Positions 26,691 through 36,240 of a DNA stretch of 64,000 nt are shown here, in pieces; within the stretch, counting starts at the first letter, position 1; each line of letters begins with the position of its first letter. A model generated the notes under the pieces. That model saw only the letters and a program-made list of their open reading frames with translations, was not told the origin of the DNA and did no database searches. Location of the stretch: NCBI GenBank assembly GCA_902606745.1, contig CACLHR010000008.1:1-64000 (forward strand), in the 5' to 3' direction. The translations under genes and the position numbers were made by a program. The DNA is from an uncultured Gammaproteobacteria bacterium. GTDB taxonomy: Bacteria > Pseudomonadota > Gammaproteobacteria > PS1 > Pseudothioglobaceae.

Positions 26691-26757
26691 GTACTATTTA
26701 TTTTTTATATGATAAATAATTAATAAAAAGTTGATACGATCAAAAAAACATTATAAA

Positions 26758-26805
26758 TTGAATTTTATCATAAATGTAGTTATAATGTAAAAATGTCGAC
26801 ATTTT
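26758..26805 (+). promoter_or_regulatory. csiD promoter with 16-bp perfect palindrome
   Basis: TTGAAT (26758-26763) and TATAAT (26781-26786) have a 17-bp spacer. AAAATGTCGACATTTT (26790-26805) is a perfect palindrome over the predicted transcription start. It is the natural binding site for the divergent GntR regulator. Confidence 0.72.
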
Positions 26806-26825
26806 AAAATTTCGAGACAAATATT

Positions 26826-27797
26826 ATGAAAACATCATTAAATAAAGGAAATGTCGGCTTTGTGACAAGCTCTCACCCCTCTAATGAAAGACTTCAAATA
26901 GTAACGCTTAGTAGAAATACAGTTAACAACTTTTCTGAGAAAATTTCTAATTTTGACGTCCAATCAGTCGAATACAAGCCTTTTCTTAGGTTTTTTATTG
27001 CTAATAGTCTCAATCAAGCAACACAAAACACCCTCGGTAACTATTTATTAAAAACAATCAAGGATCGTTCAACTGGTGCGGTGTTGCTTGAATGTGAATC
27101 AATGGATGATTCAATACTAAACGGTACTGATTTTATTGACTTCAATATTCTCCTTTCAACGGCAATTTCACACCTCATAGGTGTTCCCAATCTTGATTCA
27201 ATGTCCGGTAAATTTTACGCAAGATTTAGTGTCAAGAATGAAGACAATAGCGATAGTTATCTGCGACAAGCTCATCGCAGAATGGAGCTTCACAATGACG
27301 GTACTTACGTTAAAGAACCCACCGATTGGGTAATCATGCAAAAGATGCTTGAAGTAAATGTTGATGGAGGAGATTCCCTAATACTTCATGTTGATGACTG
27401 GCAAGATTTAGATAAATTTTATCAACACCCTTTAGCTAAAGAAAATCTACAATGGTCCTCTCCAGCAAGCAAAAATGTCGGCTATAAGACCTATCACCCT
27501 ATTTTTCTTGACGAACAAGTCGAAGGGGAACCGAGAATGTCTTTTATTGATCAATTTGTAGAACCATTAAACATGGATCAGGGTTTATATTTGTATGAAA
27601 TGGGTGAGTCACTTGAAACTGAAGATAACACCTTTAATGTTCAATTACTAGAGGGGAGCATGTTGATCATCAATAACTATATTTGGCTGCATGGTAGAGA
27701 TAAGTTTGTGCCCCACAAAAATCTTCATCGAGAGCTTCTACGCCAGAGAGGTGTTTTTGTTGAAAATACTGGATATGACAACAAAAAAAATGTGTAA
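26826..27797 (+). CDS. csiD: Glutarate 2-hydroxylase CsiD/GlaH
   Basis: Fe(II)/2-oxoglutarate dioxygenase that converts glutarate to L-2-hydroxyglutarate. The iron triad is H156-x-D158 in MELHNDGTY and H289 in WLHGRD, and R302 in HREL is the 2-oxoglutarate anchor. Spacing and the 323-residue length match E. coli CsiD. lhgO follows 38 nt downstream. Next to a polyamine catabolic cluster, its glutarate probably comes from cadaverine or 5-aminovalerate. Confidence 0.93.
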   Translation: MKTSLNKGNVGFVTSSHPSNERLQIVTLSRNTVNNFSEKISNFDVQSVEYKPFLRFFIANSLNQATQNTLGNYLLKTIKDRSTGAVLLECESMDDSILNGTDFIDFNILLSTAISHLIGVPNLDSMSGKFYARFSVKNEDNSDSYLRQAHRRMELHNDGTYVKEPTDWVIMQKMLEVNVDGGDSLILHVDDWQDLDKFYQHPLAKENLQWSSPASKNVGYKTYHPIFLDEQVEGEPRMSFIDQFVEPLNMDQGLYLYEMGESLETEDNTFNVQLLEGSMLIINNYIWLHGRDKFVPHKNLHRELLRQRGVFVENTGYDNKKNV

Positions 27798-27835
27798 CCT
27801 TTGTTATTGCTTCTTTTAGTATCTGGACTATTCAA

Positions 27836-29038
27836 ATGTACGATTACATAGTTATTGGTGGCGGAATTGTAGGAGTTTCAACCGCACTATCACTCATTAC
27901 AAAACACCCCGATAAACGTATTCTTTTACTGGAAAAAGAAAACTCTTTTGGCGACCACCAGACAGGCCATAACAGTGGCGTTTTGCATGCTGGAGTCTAC
28001 TATCAACCTGGCAGTCTAAAAGCCAAATTTTGTAAAGAAGGCTTGAAAGAAACGATCAACTTTTGCACAGCTCATCAGATTCCTTATAAACAGTGCGGTA
28101 AGTTAATAGTAGCCACCTCTGATGAAGAGTTATCTCGTATGCATGACTTGTATCAGCGTTGCAAAGAAAATGAAATTGAAGCTGAAATTCTAGACCAACA
28201 AGAACTTCTAGAAATAGAACCCAATATTCAAGGAGTCGGCGCTATTTTGGTTAAATCATCTGGTATTGTGAATTACCGCATTGTTACAGAAAAAATGGCC
28301 GAGCAATATGAAGCAATGGGTGGAGAGTATCTTCTCGATACCGAAATAATTAATCTTAAAGAGGACCTAAATGAGATTAAAGTTATTTCTAGAAATGAAG
28401 CCTTTGTTTCAAAGTATCTGATTTGCTGCGCAGGTTTAATGGCAGACAGAATGGCCAACTTCCTTGATATTAAAACCAACTTTCAAATCATTCCATTTCG
28501 CGGTGAATACTATAAATTACCAGAGAAACACAATACACTTGTCAAACACTTAATCTACCCTATACCAAACCCTAAATTACCTTTCCTCGGCATACACCTA
28601 ACCCGCATGATTGATGGCAGCATTACTGTTGGACCGAATGCCGTTATTGGATTTAAGCGAGAAGGATACGGTATTGTCAATTTCAGCTTAAAAGACACTA
28701 TTGAAATGCTCACTTTTAAAGGTTTTAGAGGAGTCCTTAAGAATCACTTTAGGTCTGGAATGAAGGAAATGCTGAACTCTTTTTACAAACGTGGCTATTT
28801 GAAACAAGTACAAAAATATGCTTCCTCAATTACACTCAAAGATCTTCAACCTTATCCTGCTGGCGTTCGCGCAATGGCAGTTTCAAAAGATGGTTCATTG
28901 ATTGACGACTTTCTGTTTGAAGAGACCAAGCGCTCTATCCATGTTTGTAATGCACCTTCCCCAGCTGCAACCTCGGCAATACCTATCGGCAGATATGTCA
29001 CTGAAAAAGCAACAACTGCATTCAACAAGCTAGATTAG
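27836..29038 (+). CDS. lhgO: L-2-hydroxyglutarate dehydrogenase/oxidase
   Basis: FAD enzyme that oxidises L-2-hydroxyglutarate to 2-oxoglutarate and passes electrons to quinone at the inner membrane. The dinucleotide motif VIGGGIVGVSTAL at the N-terminus and GHNSGVLHAGVYYQPGSLKAKFC are hallmarks of the LhgO/L2HGDH family, as is the C-terminal GVRAMAVSKDGSLIDDF. Length 400 aa. It completes the glutarate route begun by csiD and ends in a 4-nt overlap with the convergent GATase gene. Confidence 0.93.
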   Translation: MYDYIVIGGGIVGVSTALSLITKHPDKRILLLEKENSFGDHQTGHNSGVLHAGVYYQPGSLKAKFCKEGLKETINFCTAHQIPYKQCGKLIVATSDEELSRMHDLYQRCKENEIEAEILDQQELLEIEPNIQGVGAILVKSSGIVNYRIVTEKMAEQYEAMGGEYLLDTEIINLKEDLNEIKVISRNEAFVSKYLICCAGLMADRMANFLDIKTNFQIIPFRGEYYKLPEKHNTLVKHLIYPIPNPKLPFLGIHLTRMIDGSITVGPNAVIGFKREGYGIVNFSLKDTIEMLTFKGFRGVLKNHFRSGMKEMLNSFYKRGYLKQVQKYASSITLKDLQPYPAGVRAMAVSKDGSLIDDFLFEETKRSIHVCNAPSPAATSAIPIGRYVTEKATTAFNKLD

Positions 29039-29748
29039 TTCAAGAAAAAACGTCGAATAGTCTCAGCGAAATGGCTTGATTCAACAAGATCAGGATTATC
29101 TTCAAGTCCAACCATTGCTCTGTCGACAAACTCTTTTGGAATTGTGACATCTCTTCTAGCGTTTAGAAGATCTTTAGTAAAATCTACCTTAAATTCGGGA
29201 TGAGCCTGCATAGTTAAAACCTTATCTTTGATATAAAAACCCGCATACTCGCAAAAATCAGAGTGTGCATAAACGACAGCGCCCTGAGGAAGCCTAGTTA
29301 CCTGATCTTGATGGCAAATGTTTAAAGTAATTTCTTCTTTCAAATTACCCATATACCGAGATTTGTTGTCAATTTGATAGGTATGAAGTCCCAAACCCCA
29401 GCCTTTCTTAGATTTCTCAACATCACCACCGAGCGCATGTGCAATCATTTGATGACCAAAACAGACACCTAAAAGGGGTAAACCAGAATTGTAGATATCA
29501 TTAATTAGCTGACTAATTGTTTTCATCCATGGCAACTCTTCATAAACACCATGTGGTGAACCCGTAATAATCCAACCATCACACTCAAGATGATCCTCAG
29601 GAAACTCATCATCAAGAATATTAAAAGTTTTAAATTCAAATATTTTCTCTTCAGAATTAATCAAAGCAACCAACATTTCTGCATAGGTACCATACTGATT
29701 AATCAAATCTTCTGACGCCCTTCCGACCAGTAGTATGCCTATTCTCAT
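29035..29748 (-). CDS. Class I glutamine amidotransferase-like hydrolase, PuuD-like role
   Basis: Stand-alone GATase domain of 237 residues with nucleophile GVCFGHQM and the His-Glu pair in QAHPEF. It is of the GMP-synthase-like type, not the peptidase C26 type of E. coli PuuD. As the distal gene of the aminotransferase-puuB-agmatinase operon and divergent to puuA, it is the candidate that hydrolyses gamma-glutamyl-aminobutyrate or -aminovalerate. It is a paralogue of the gene at 15708-16427. Confidence 0.82.
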   Translation of the reverse strand: MRIGILLVGRASEDLINQYGTYAEMLVALINSEEKIFEFKTFNILDDEFPEDHLECDGWIITGSPHGVYEELPWMKTISQLINDIYNSGLPLLGVCFGHQMIAHALGGDVEKSKKGWGLGLHTYQIDNKSRYMGNLKEEITLNICHQDQVTRLPQGAVVYAHSDFCEYAGFYIKDKVLTMQAHPEFKVDFTKDLLNARRDVTIPKEFVDRAMVGLEDNPDLVESSHFAETIRRFFLN

Positions 29749-29769
29749 AATATATTCAGTTTCAAATTA

Positions 29770-30732
29770 TTACTTTGACTTCATTTTTTGCTTTGCACGG
29801 ATTACTAAATAATCATGAGCAATGGTTGCTGCAGCAATAGCTGTGATTTCAGCATGGTCGTAAGCAGGAGCCACCTCAACAACATCTGCTCCGATAAAAT
29901 TTAAACCATGTAGCCCCCTAATAATAGCCAAGGCTTGTGCAGAGGTTAGACCGCCAGCCACTGGTGTACCAGTTCCGGGAGCATATGCAGGGTCAAGACC
30001 ATCTATATCAAAAGTTAGATAAGCTGGTCGATCTTTGACAACTTCAATTATTTTTTTAATGACCTTATCAACGCCATTCTTATGAACCCATGGGGCGTCA
30101 AGAATAGTGACACCCTTGGTGTTGCTATTATGTGTTCTGATACCAATTTGAATAGAATGTTTGGTATCAATCAGATCTTCTTTTATAGCTCTAGAAAACA
30201 TGGTTCCATGATCCAATCGACCATCTTCATCAGGCCAAGTATCTGTATGTGCATCAAAATGCACAAGTGCTATCGGTCCAAACTTTTCAGCGTGAGCACG
30301 TAAAAGAGGGTAAGTAATAAAATGATCACCACCAAAGGTCAGCATTTCTGTTCCGGAATCCAAAATAGTCTTAGCATGTGCTTCAATCTGAGAAACGACA
30401 TTATTATGAAACCCATAATCCAGTTCACAATCACCGTAATCAGTAACCGCCAAAGTCTTAAAAGGGTCAATACCATCAGGATACGCCAACAGCTCAGCAA
30501 GCTGAACAGAGGCTTCTCTTATCGCTTTAGGACCAAATCTTGCGCCAGGGCGGAAGCTCGTAGCAGCGTCGAATGGAATACCGCTAACCGTGATATCAAC
30601 ACCTTCTAAGTTCTTAGTGTACTTGCGTCTTAAAAAACTCTGAGCGCCACCATAGGTCATCTCACCATCTCTACCATAGAGAGTGTTTTTAGTAAACGCC
30701 TGATCTGTAGTTACATCTTTAAAATCGCTCAT
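29770..30732 (-). CDS. speB: Agmatinase / ureohydrolase
   Basis: Binuclear manganese ureohydrolase that most likely splits agmatine into putrescine and urea. Metal motifs are FGGDHFITYPLL, VHFDAHTDTW and FDIDGLDPAYAPGTGTP, all complete. Length 320 aa. It lies between the puuB and GATase genes in a minus-strand operon, so it feeds putrescine into the pathway. A guanidinobutyrase-type specificity is possible, since the family is not separable by eye. Confidence 0.9.
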   Translation of the reverse strand: MSDFKDVTTDQAFTKNTLYGRDGEMTYGGAQSFLRRKYTKNLEGVDITVSGIPFDAATSFRPGARFGPKAIREASVQLAELLAYPDGIDPFKTLAVTDYGDCELDYGFHNNVVSQIEAHAKTILDSGTEMLTFGGDHFITYPLLRAHAEKFGPIALVHFDAHTDTWPDEDGRLDHGTMFSRAIKEDLIDTKHSIQIGIRTHNSNTKGVTILDAPWVHKNGVDKVIKKIIEVVKDRPAYLTFDIDGLDPAYAPGTGTPVAGGLTSAQALAIIRGLHGLNFIGADVVEVAPAYDHAEITAIAAATIAHDYLVIRAKQKMKSK

Positions 30733-30803
30733 TAACTTTGGTATTTGTTATGAAAATTATGATAATAACAGGTCTCATTATATTAGATTTTTTTACCCAT
30801 TAA

Positions 30804-32072
30804 CTATAGGCGGTCAAGCAGAGCGTGATAAAACATTCCGACCTTCATGGTAGGATTTCGTAGAAACCTACCACCGGGAAAGCTTCTCATTGGAATATTA
30901 GCCATAGTGTCAAATATCTCTCCATCACCGGTAATCTTCTCTGCAATTACCTTTCCAGCATAGCTTGCTAGGGCTACACCCTGTCCTGAATAGCCCTGAG
31001 CACTCAACACTTTTCCTTGATTCATTTCTTTATAGAATGGCAACCTATTCATTGTTATTGCCAGCTTACCACCCCAAGCATAGTCAATCTTAACGCCCTT
31101 TAAGAATGGATAAATCTTTTCAAGCGGTTTTGTAACAATAGGAATGATATTATTACTAAGTTCTTGAGAGTAATTTTCACCACCACCGAAAAGTAGACGT
31201 TTGTCGGCACTCAATCGAAAATAATTAATAACGAACCTTGAATCGGCAAAAGCGATATCTCTTGGATTAATCTTGGCAACAGTTTCATTATCTAGAGGTT
31301 TGCTGGCAACAATATAGTTGTTCATTGGTAATATTTTCGAATTTAAGCGTTTCTCAAGATTACCCAAATAGCCGTTACAGGCAAGTACCACACGTTCTGC
31401 TTTAACAGAACCCAATTTAGTAATCACTTTAACATGACTTTTAGACAACTCATAACTCGATACGGTACTATTTTCATAGATCTTAGCATGAGCCAATAGT
31501 GCCGCCTGTGCTATACCTAGTGCGTAATTAAGCGGGTGACAGTGCGCCTCTCCTTTGTCATAACTGCCACCGAAATAGGTCTCAGAGCCAGTTACCTCTT
31601 TCATCTCATCGTCATTTAGATACTCAATATCGTGATAATCGTAATTCTGGTTCAAATGTTCGACATAACGCCGAGAATCTTCACAAAATTTTTGCTTGTG
31701 ATTAGGATGTGCGATACCTTTTTTATAGTCACACTGAATTTGATATTCATCCATCAAGCCCTTGGCATGGTATTTAGCTTTCTCACCTATGTCCCACAAA
31801 ACGCGTGCATATTCTTTGCCTAGAGCTTTTTCTATATAAAGCTGATCTCTGCGCATCCCTCCAGAGACTTGACCTCCGTTAACACCTGAAGCGCCAGATG
31901 CCAACTTATTTGCTTCGAGTAGTACTACATTTAGACCCTCTTTTGCTAAATAAAGAGCGCTTGATAGGCCAGTGTAACCACCACCAACAATACAGATGTC
32001 TGCTTCAATATCTCCTGATAGTTGGGGCTGACTTATTTCTATATTGCGACTTGCTTGATAATAAGATTGCAC
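30804..32072 (-). CDS. puuB: FAD-dependent gamma-glutamylputrescine oxidase
   Basis: DAO-family flavoprotein of 422 residues. FAD motif IVGGGYTGLSSALYLA starts at about residue 28, then ASGASGVNGGQVSGGMRRDQ, typical of PuuB, and the C-terminal SAQGYSGQGVALASYAGK. It would oxidise the free amine of gamma-glutamylputrescine to the aldehyde, giving ammonia and peroxide. The start is GTG. It sits 13 nt behind the aminotransferase gene. Confidence 0.9.
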   Translation of the reverse strand: MQSYYQASRNIEISQPQLSGDIEADICIVGGGYTGLSSALYLAKEGLNVVLLEANKLASGASGVNGGQVSGGMRRDQLYIEKALGKEYARVLWDIGEKAKYHAKGLMDEYQIQCDYKKGIAHPNHKQKFCEDSRRYVEHLNQNYDYHDIEYLNDDEMKEVTGSETYFGGSYDKGEAHCHPLNYALGIAQAALLAHAKIYENSTVSSYELSKSHVKVITKLGSVKAERVVLACNGYLGNLEKRLNSKILPMNNYIVASKPLDNETVAKINPRDIAFADSRFVINYFRLSADKRLLFGGGENYSQELSNNIIPIVTKPLEKIYPFLKGVKIDYAWGGKLAITMNRLPFYKEMNQGKVLSAQGYSGQGVALASYAGKVIAEKITGDGEIFDTMANIPMRSFPGGRFLRNPTMKVGMFYHALLDRL

Positions 32073-32085
32073 GCGAAGGATAAAA

Positions 32086-33459
32086 CTACTTTATAGATTG
32101 ATCAGTCAAATCAAGACACTTCCATACCTTTTCAATAATTTCATCTATATGATCGTTGGAACAGATTAATGGCGGCGCAATAACCATTTTGTTGACTATT
32201 GCCCTCATGACTAAACCATTGTCATAGCAATAGTCCCGACACCTTGTTACAATCTCTTTACTATTTTCGAAGCGCTTATAACTATTTTTGTCTTCGACTA
32301 TTTCTAAGGCAGCAAGCATTCCTAGGCAACGAGCCTCACCCACTAATGGATGCTCTTCCAAAGTTTTCCACTTACTAGCTAAATAGGGAGCCGTATTGCT
32401 TTGTACTTGATGCAAAATATTTGTTTCTTTCATCAATTCGAGATTAGCAATTCCTGCAGCCATGCAGGTTGGATGACCAGAATAAGTATAGCCGTGAGCA
32501 AATTCTTGTCCTGCAGAGACTATAACATCTACTATATCATCACGCACAATGGCTCCACCTACGGGTAGATATCCTGAAGTCACCGCTTTTGCAAAAAGCA
32601 TCAGGTCTGGCTCAATTTCATAATAATCAGTCGCAAACCATTCACCTGTCCTACCAAATCCACAAATGACTTCATCAGCAACCAACAAAATGCCACGCTC
32701 TTTACAGATTCGAGCTACTTCTGGCCAATAGGTTTTTGGAGGAACAATAACACCACCTGCACCCTGGATAGGTTCAGCTATAAATGCTGCAACTCTGTCC
32801 TCACCGAGTTCATCAATTTTATTTGCCAGACTTTGTGCAGCTTTTATGCCAAACTCATCAGCATCAATTTTTTCTCCAGCTTCAACGCATGCTTCAAAAT
32901 AGTAAGGCTGATCTACATGTTCGATATCAGGTATAGGCAATCCACCCTGAGCATGCATCGTGCTCATACCACCTAAACTAGCACCAGCCATAGTGGATCC
33001 ATGATAAGCATTTTTTCGACTTATGATGACTGACTTAGATGGCTTACCTTTAGCGGCCCAGTAATGCCTTACAAGCCTAATCATAGTGTCATTTGCCTCA
33101 GAACCTGAGCCTGTAAAATAAATCTTATTTAATCCTTCAGGAGTTAAATCTGTAATCATTTCAGATAACTTGATAGCTGATGGATGACTTGTACCAAAAA
33201 AATTATTATAGTAAACAAGCTCTTTCATTTGATCATTTACTGCGTTGATAATTGATTGCTGACCGTAACCCATATTAACGCACCATAACCCTGACATACT
33301 GTCTAGTATTTGGTGACCATCACTATCATAAATATAAACACCATCTGCACGAGTAATAATGTGTGTAGCCGCTGGGTTCTTTGTGTAAGCAAAATCGCTA
33401 AATGATTGCATATGATGCTGTGCATTGCGGTTTTGAAGGTTTAAAGTGGTGTCAGTCAT
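32086..33459 (-). CDS. Class III aminotransferase, putrescine/polyamine--pyruvate type
   Basis: PLP omega-aminotransferase of about 457 residues. FTGSGSEANDTMIRLVRHYW, the cofactor aspartate in LLVADEVICGFGRTGEWFA and the Schiff-base lysine in LFAKAVTSGYLPVG are present, as in SpuC-like enzymes of pseudomonads. I use ATG 33459, six bases after AAGGA; the ATG at 33465 abuts the ribosome site. It leads the minus operon and gives a transamination route parallel to puuA-puuB. Confidence 0.9.
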   Translation of the reverse strand: MTDTTLNLQNRNAQHHMQSFSDFAYTKNPAATHIITRADGVYIYDSDGHQILDSMSGLWCVNMGYGQQSIINAVNDQMKELVYYNNFFGTSHPSAIKLSEMITDLTPEGLNKIYFTGSGSEANDTMIRLVRHYWAAKGKPSKSVIISRKNAYHGSTMAGASLGGMSTMHAQGGLPIPDIEHVDQPYYFEACVEAGEKIDADEFGIKAAQSLANKIDELGEDRVAAFIAEPIQGAGGVIVPPKTYWPEVARICKERGILLVADEVICGFGRTGEWFATDYYEIEPDLMLFAKAVTSGYLPVGGAIVRDDIVDVIVSAGQEFAHGYTYSGHPTCMAAGIANLELMKETNILHQVQSNTAPYLASKWKTLEEHPLVGEARCLGMLAALEIVEDKNSYKRFENSKEIVTRCRDYCYDNGLVMRAIVNKMVIAPPLICSNDHIDEIIEKVWKCLDLTDQSIK

Positions 33460-33508
33460 AATCATTCCTTATATAAAAAAATATAAATAAAATCTTTAAC
33501 GAACTAGA

Positions 33509-33560
33509 TTGCCAAAAGCAATTAAGTGATATAGTGTAATCCATTTTTGCTTTTTGACAA
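33509..33560. promoter_or_regulatory. Imperfect inverted repeat in the divergent aminotransferase/puuA control region
   Basis: TTGCCAAAAGCAAT (33509-33522) and TTGCTTTTTGACAA (33547-33560) are inverted copies with one substitution and one extra base. A TTGACA lies within the right arm (33554-33559). It may be a two-site regulator target between the two polyamine operons. The rest of 33466-33644 is AT-rich without a further clear signal. Confidence 0.35.
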
Positions 33561-33644
33561 TAATTAATTTAATATTATCCGTTCAAGAATTTTAATACTG
33601 TTTAGTAATAACAATCAAAATAAATTATTAGTGAAAGTTAATCC

Positions 33645-35003
33645 ATGAAAAATATTGGGAAAAAATTTCTAGATTCACATCCAGAGTTGGAAAAAATTGA
33701 GTTTATATATGTAGACTTTAATGGTATACCAAGAGGAAAAAACGCCTCACCAAAAACACTAATAAAAGCATTTGATGGTGGTCTTAGAATGCCTATTTCA
33801 AGCTTTGTTCTGGATATTTGGGGCGATAATCCTAAGGGAACTGGATTGATTATGACTGGAGATGGTGATGCAATATGTAGACCCGTTGCAAACTCCCTTG
33901 CAGTAACACCATGGAACTCTCGCAATACAGCTCAATGCTTAGTGAGCATGGAGGATGGTGATGGTAAACCTATTTTTGCCGATCCAAGACATATACTCAG
34001 CAAGGTTCTGGACCGTTTTGCTAAGTTAGATCTCAGACCAGTTATAGCTCCGGAGATGGAGTTTTATCTTGTCGACAATAAGCTTCAAGCCAATGGTCAC
34101 CCCCAAACTCCATTAATTCCTGGCAGCCACAGACGTTACCAGGACGTTCAATTACTCAACTTAAGCGAAATGGATGATTTTGAAGGCTTCTTTACTCTCG
34201 TTGAAAAGAGTGCTCATTCGTTAGGAATTCCTGCAGAAACTGCAATTAAGGAGTGTGCTCCTGGGCAATTTGAGATCAACCTGCTGCACCATAATGATGC
34301 ACTATTGATGGCTGACCAAACTTTCTTATTGAAACGCCTAATCAAAAATTGCGCCAAACAATTTAATATGAATGCCACCTTTATGGCGAAACCATTTTCT
34401 GATGAAGCTGGAAACGGTATGCATGTTCATCTAAGTGTTGTCGATAAAGATGGCAAAAATGTGTTTGCTATGGATAAAAATAAGCAACCTCAGGGTCTCT
34501 TTTCTCAAGCTATTGCAGGCCTTCTTAAAACAACTCCTGACTTTCTATCTTTCTACGCCCCTCACTCAAACTCTTATAGACGTCTAGTCCATAACGCTGA
34601 CCACGCACCAACAACTTTAAGCTGGGGTAATGAAAATAGAACCGCACTAATAAGACTACCAGAAGCTTCCGCTGAAGCGACTAGGCTAGAGTTTCGTGTC
34701 GCTAGTGCTGACTCCAATCCCTACTTAGTATTTGCATCAGTACTTGCGAGCGTGTATGCTGGCATACAAGGCAAACTCCCCCATGGTAAAGAAACTATCG
34801 GCAATGCCCATGCACAACACCCACCATCATTAGGTATTACATGGAGGGAAGCTGTAGAGAAAACAAGTGTATCATCATTAGTAAAGGATTTTTTTGGAGA
34901 ACAGTTTCAGCAATGCTATAAATGCGTTAAAGAATCAGAAATAAATAGATTTGAATCAACAATAACAGATTTTGAATACCACTCTTATTTGAGGTGTCTT
35001 TGA
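33645..35003 (+). CDS. puuA: Gamma-glutamylputrescine synthetase (glutamine-synthetase family)
   Basis: ATP-dependent ligase joining glutamate to putrescine or a related diamine. IEFIYVDFNGIPRGK is the beta-grasp start; PEMEFYLVD, GQFEINLLHHND, NGMHVHLSVVD, NSYRRLVHNADHAPTT and TRLEFRVASADSNPYL carry the metal, ATP and glutamate residues. Length 452 aa fits PuuA. It heads the plus-strand half of the polyamine island; potF follows 79 nt downstream. Confidence 0.9.
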   Translation: MKNIGKKFLDSHPELEKIEFIYVDFNGIPRGKNASPKTLIKAFDGGLRMPISSFVLDIWGDNPKGTGLIMTGDGDAICRPVANSLAVTPWNSRNTAQCLVSMEDGDGKPIFADPRHILSKVLDRFAKLDLRPVIAPEMEFYLVDNKLQANGHPQTPLIPGSHRRYQDVQLLNLSEMDDFEGFFTLVEKSAHSLGIPAETAIKECAPGQFEINLLHHNDALLMADQTFLLKRLIKNCAKQFNMNATFMAKPFSDEAGNGMHVHLSVVDKDGKNVFAMDKNKQPQGLFSQAIAGLLKTTPDFLSFYAPHSNSYRRLVHNADHAPTTLSWGNENRTALIRLPEASAEATRLEFRVASADSNPYLVFASVLASVYAGIQGKLPHGKETIGNAHAQHPPSLGITWREAVEKTSVSSLVKDFFGEQFQQCYKCVKESEINRFESTITDFEYHSYLRCL

Positions 35004-35082
35004 TGACGACTTCTGAGTTGTGGTTACAAAAGAGTCTTTTAATTAGCAATAATTAAAAGTTTTATAATAAAGGAGAAAAACA

Positions 35083-36177
35083 ATGAAAGTAAAAATCAAA
35101 AGTCTGCTCATTGCTAGTGCACTGACCTGCTCAGCGCAAATCGCAGTGGCAGAAGAAAATGTAGTACATGTCTATAACTGGTCGGACTATATTGATGAAC
35201 AGGTGAACACTGATTTTACAGCCGCAACCGGTATTAAAGTGGTCTATGACGTGTTTGATTCCAACGAAGTACTAGAAGCTAAACTCTTAGCAGGTGGTTC
35301 AGGCTACGATGTAGTTGTGCCTTCAGCTGGATTCTTGGCAAGACAAATTCAAGCAGGTGTTTTCCAAAAGCTTGATAAATCAAAATTATCTAATATTGGA
35401 AATATGTGGGATGTTGTTGAACAACGTGTAGAACAGTTTGGACCTCTTAATGAATATTCTGTCAACTGGATGTGGGGTACAACTGGCATTGGTTATAACG
35501 AAGGCATGATCAATGAAAGAATGGAAAATGCTCCAACAACTTCTCTGGCGATGATCTTCGACCCAGACGTTGTATCTAAATTTGCTGATTGCGGTATTCA
35601 TTTATTGAATGCACCAACAGAAATCATTCCTGCAGCTTTGGCTTATATCGGTGAAGATCCATCAACAACAGATGCCGATGTGTTGAAAAAAGCTGAGCCT
35701 GTTATAGAAGCAATTCGTCCATATATTCAGAAATTTCATTCATCTCAATATATTGATTCACTTGCCAATGGCGATGTCTGTTTAGTTATTGGTTGGTCAG
35801 GTGATATCTTTATGGCTCAATATGCAGCCTGGGATGCTGATAATGGCGTTGAAATTGTTTATTCAATTCCTGATGAAGGTGCGCTTATGTGGTTTGATCA
35901 GTTGGCCATTCCGAAGGATGCACCTCACCCTGATAACGCCCATAAGTACATCAACTGGACAATGGATCCTGAGCAGATTGCTACAGCAACAAACTACGTT
36001 TGGTATGCCAATGGTAATTTAGCTTCTCAGCCACTTCTAGATGAAGAGCTGTTCAATGATCCAGCAGTTTATCCAACACCTGAAGTTCTTGAAGGTTTGT
36101 ATACTGTACCAACATACGATGCTGCAACACAACGTGTTGTGACCCGTCTTTGGACTAAGATTACAACAGGATACTAA
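35083..36177 (+). CDS. potF: Putrescine/polyamine ABC transporter substrate-binding protein
   Basis: Periplasmic PotD/PotF-type protein of 364 residues. The signal peptide ends at AVAEE (about residue 24), and the mature start VVHVYNWSDYIDEQ is a hallmark of the family. Later GSGYDVVVPSAGFL, SVNWMWGTTGIGYN and LVIGWSGDIFMAQ contribute ligand contacts. AAAGGAG precedes the ATG. A strong terminator directly follows, so it should be made in excess over the membrane components. Confidence 0.93.
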   Translation: MKVKIKSLLIASALTCSAQIAVAEENVVHVYNWSDYIDEQVNTDFTAATGIKVVYDVFDSNEVLEAKLLAGGSGYDVVVPSAGFLARQIQAGVFQKLDKSKLSNIGNMWDVVEQRVEQFGPLNEYSVNWMWGTTGIGYNEGMINERMENAPTTSLAMIFDPDVVSKFADCGIHLLNAPTEIIPAALAYIGEDPSTTDADVLKKAEPVIEAIRPYIQKFHSSQYIDSLANGDVCLVIGWSGDIFMAQYAAWDADNGVEIVYSIPDEGALMWFDQLAIPKDAPHPDNAHKYINWTMDPEQIATATNYVWYANGNLASQPLLDEELFNDPAVYPTPEVLEGLYTVPTYDAATQRVVTRLWTKITTGY

Positions 36178-36192
36178 AACTGCACTATCATT

Positions 36193-36228
36193 ACCTCCAT
36201 GGTTTTTACCATGGAGGTATTTTTTTTT
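36193..36228 (+). terminator. Rho-independent terminator/attenuator after potF
   Basis: An 11-bp stem, ACCTCCATGGT (36193-36203) with ACCATGGAGGT (36208-36218), has a 4-nt loop and is followed by nine T residues (36220-36228). It lies between potF and potG, so read-through sets transporter stoichiometry. Confidence 0.92.
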
Positions 36229-36240
36229 ATGTTATAGGTT

